This document shows positions 63,364-64,000 of a stretch of DNA of 64,000 nucleotides, piece by piece (position 1 is the stretch's first letter; every line of letters begins with the position of its first letter). Source of the DNA: Ridgeia piscesae. Its lineage: Eukaryota > Annelida > Polychaeta > Sabellida > Siboglinidae. A program made the translations under genes and the position numbers. The stretch covers positions 280,001-344,000 of the forward strand of contig JAODUO010000070.1 of NCBI GenBank assembly GCA_025642075.2. The letters run 5' to 3'. The notes beneath the pieces are model-generated. The model was not told the DNA's origin, did not search any database, and saw nothing but the letters and a program-made list of their open reading frames with translations.

Positions 63364-63732
63364 GTAATATAATATTTGATGATGAAATAGAGAACTGTAG
63401 TTTACTTTTGCATATTTTATTATTAGTGGGCAGACATCATCCAACACTATGTAGACGTGTGGTGTAATCATGTCACAAAATATGTGGATGAATTTACTGT
63501 ATACCTTATATACATGTACAGTACATGGGAATCTGTTATCACTGAGTGCAATTTGTTATAAAAGGGTGAAATAAATAAATATTATTACTTTAATTACAGA
63601 TGAGTACATTTTGCTACTTTCAGATGCTTTTCACCATAGATGTACAGCTGACCAGTGCCTCTCATTGACCACATAAAAGATCTGTAACACTTGTATTTTT
63701 TATTCTCTGTGGATTAGTGGATCATTAGATAC
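63364..63732. other. Flank between the 36-bp and 27-bp arrays; candidate F polyA signal
   Basis: No gene. AATAAATAAAT at 63570 is the first canonical polyadenylation hexamer after the F stop codon. If used, the F mRNA would carry the whole satellite in its 3' UTR. Confidence 0.4.
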
Positions 63733-64000
63733 GGATTATTCAACTGGGTCAATTGACACAGATTACTGAACTGGATCACTTGACACACATTACTTAACTA
63801 GATCATTTGACACACATTACTCAACTAGATCATTTGACACAGATTACTCAACTGGATCACTTGACACACATTACTTAACTAGATCATTTGACACAGATTA
63901 CTCAACTGGATCACTTGACACACATTACTTAACTAGATCATTTGACACACATTACTCAACTAGATCATTTGACACAGATTACTCAACTGGATCACTTGAC
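63733..64000. repeat. 27-bp tandem repeat running off the right edge
   Basis: Units of TTGACACAGATTACTCAACT plus GGATCAC alternate with a second type, TTGACACACATTACTTAACT plus AGATCAT. About ten units are seen and the array continues beyond the window. Confidence 0.93.

Noticed and set aside
60965..63372. Long frames in the 36-bp array and its CRISPR-like look
   Set aside because: Units are directly joined with no unique spacers and the host is eukaryotic, so it is a satellite; the frames follow from the 36-bp unit.

Overview
This is eukaryotic nuclear DNA. It has small exons bounded by GT..AG introns of constant phase, LINE remnants, and very abundant micro- and minisatellites. The gene content suggests a marine invertebrate, most likely a lophotrochozoan such as a mollusc; that placement is inference. 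No prokaryotic operon, CRISPR or phage feature is present.

The main content is a plus-strand tandem cluster of six related receptor genes: A (3' end only, 1-171), B (7915-16100), C (19319-26571), D (39488-46211), E (48536-53636) and F (55875-60884). The shared plan is a signal-peptide exon, a lectin-like Cys domain resembling SUEL/galactose-binding lectins (B-E), a CUB-like Cys domain (B, D, E, F), a Thr/Pro-rich stalk, one transmembrane exon and a last exon coding a cytoplasmic tail with repeated Tyr motifs (YxxL, YxxI, YxxP). Ectodomain introns are phase 1, apart from the phase-0 intron inside the lectin-like domain of C and the unresolved one in B. The intron between membrane and tail is always phase 2. 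D, E and F are the closest paralogues and share promoter sequence up to the ATG. The products look like cell-surface recognition receptors that signal through SH2/SH3 adaptors.

Between C and D, on the minus strand, lie nine exons (30592-37542) coding the last ~422 residues of ASCC3, an RNA helicase subunit. The rest of ASCC3 was not seen in the window.

Repeats shape the locus. There is a 1.7-kb 9-bp array (4907-6608), a G-quadruplex-prone 5-bp array just after B, duplicated stalk exons in C, a ~2.5-kb coding repeat inside the lectin-like domain of D, a 1.6-kb 16-bp array where F lacks its lectin exon, a 2.5-kb 36-bp satellite that begins inside the last codons of F, and a 27-bp array at the right edge. 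Genes B, D and E each carry an apparent single-nucleotide excess that breaks the family reading frame; C and F are intact. The shared sign of these lesions suggests assembly insertions, but real decay is not excluded.
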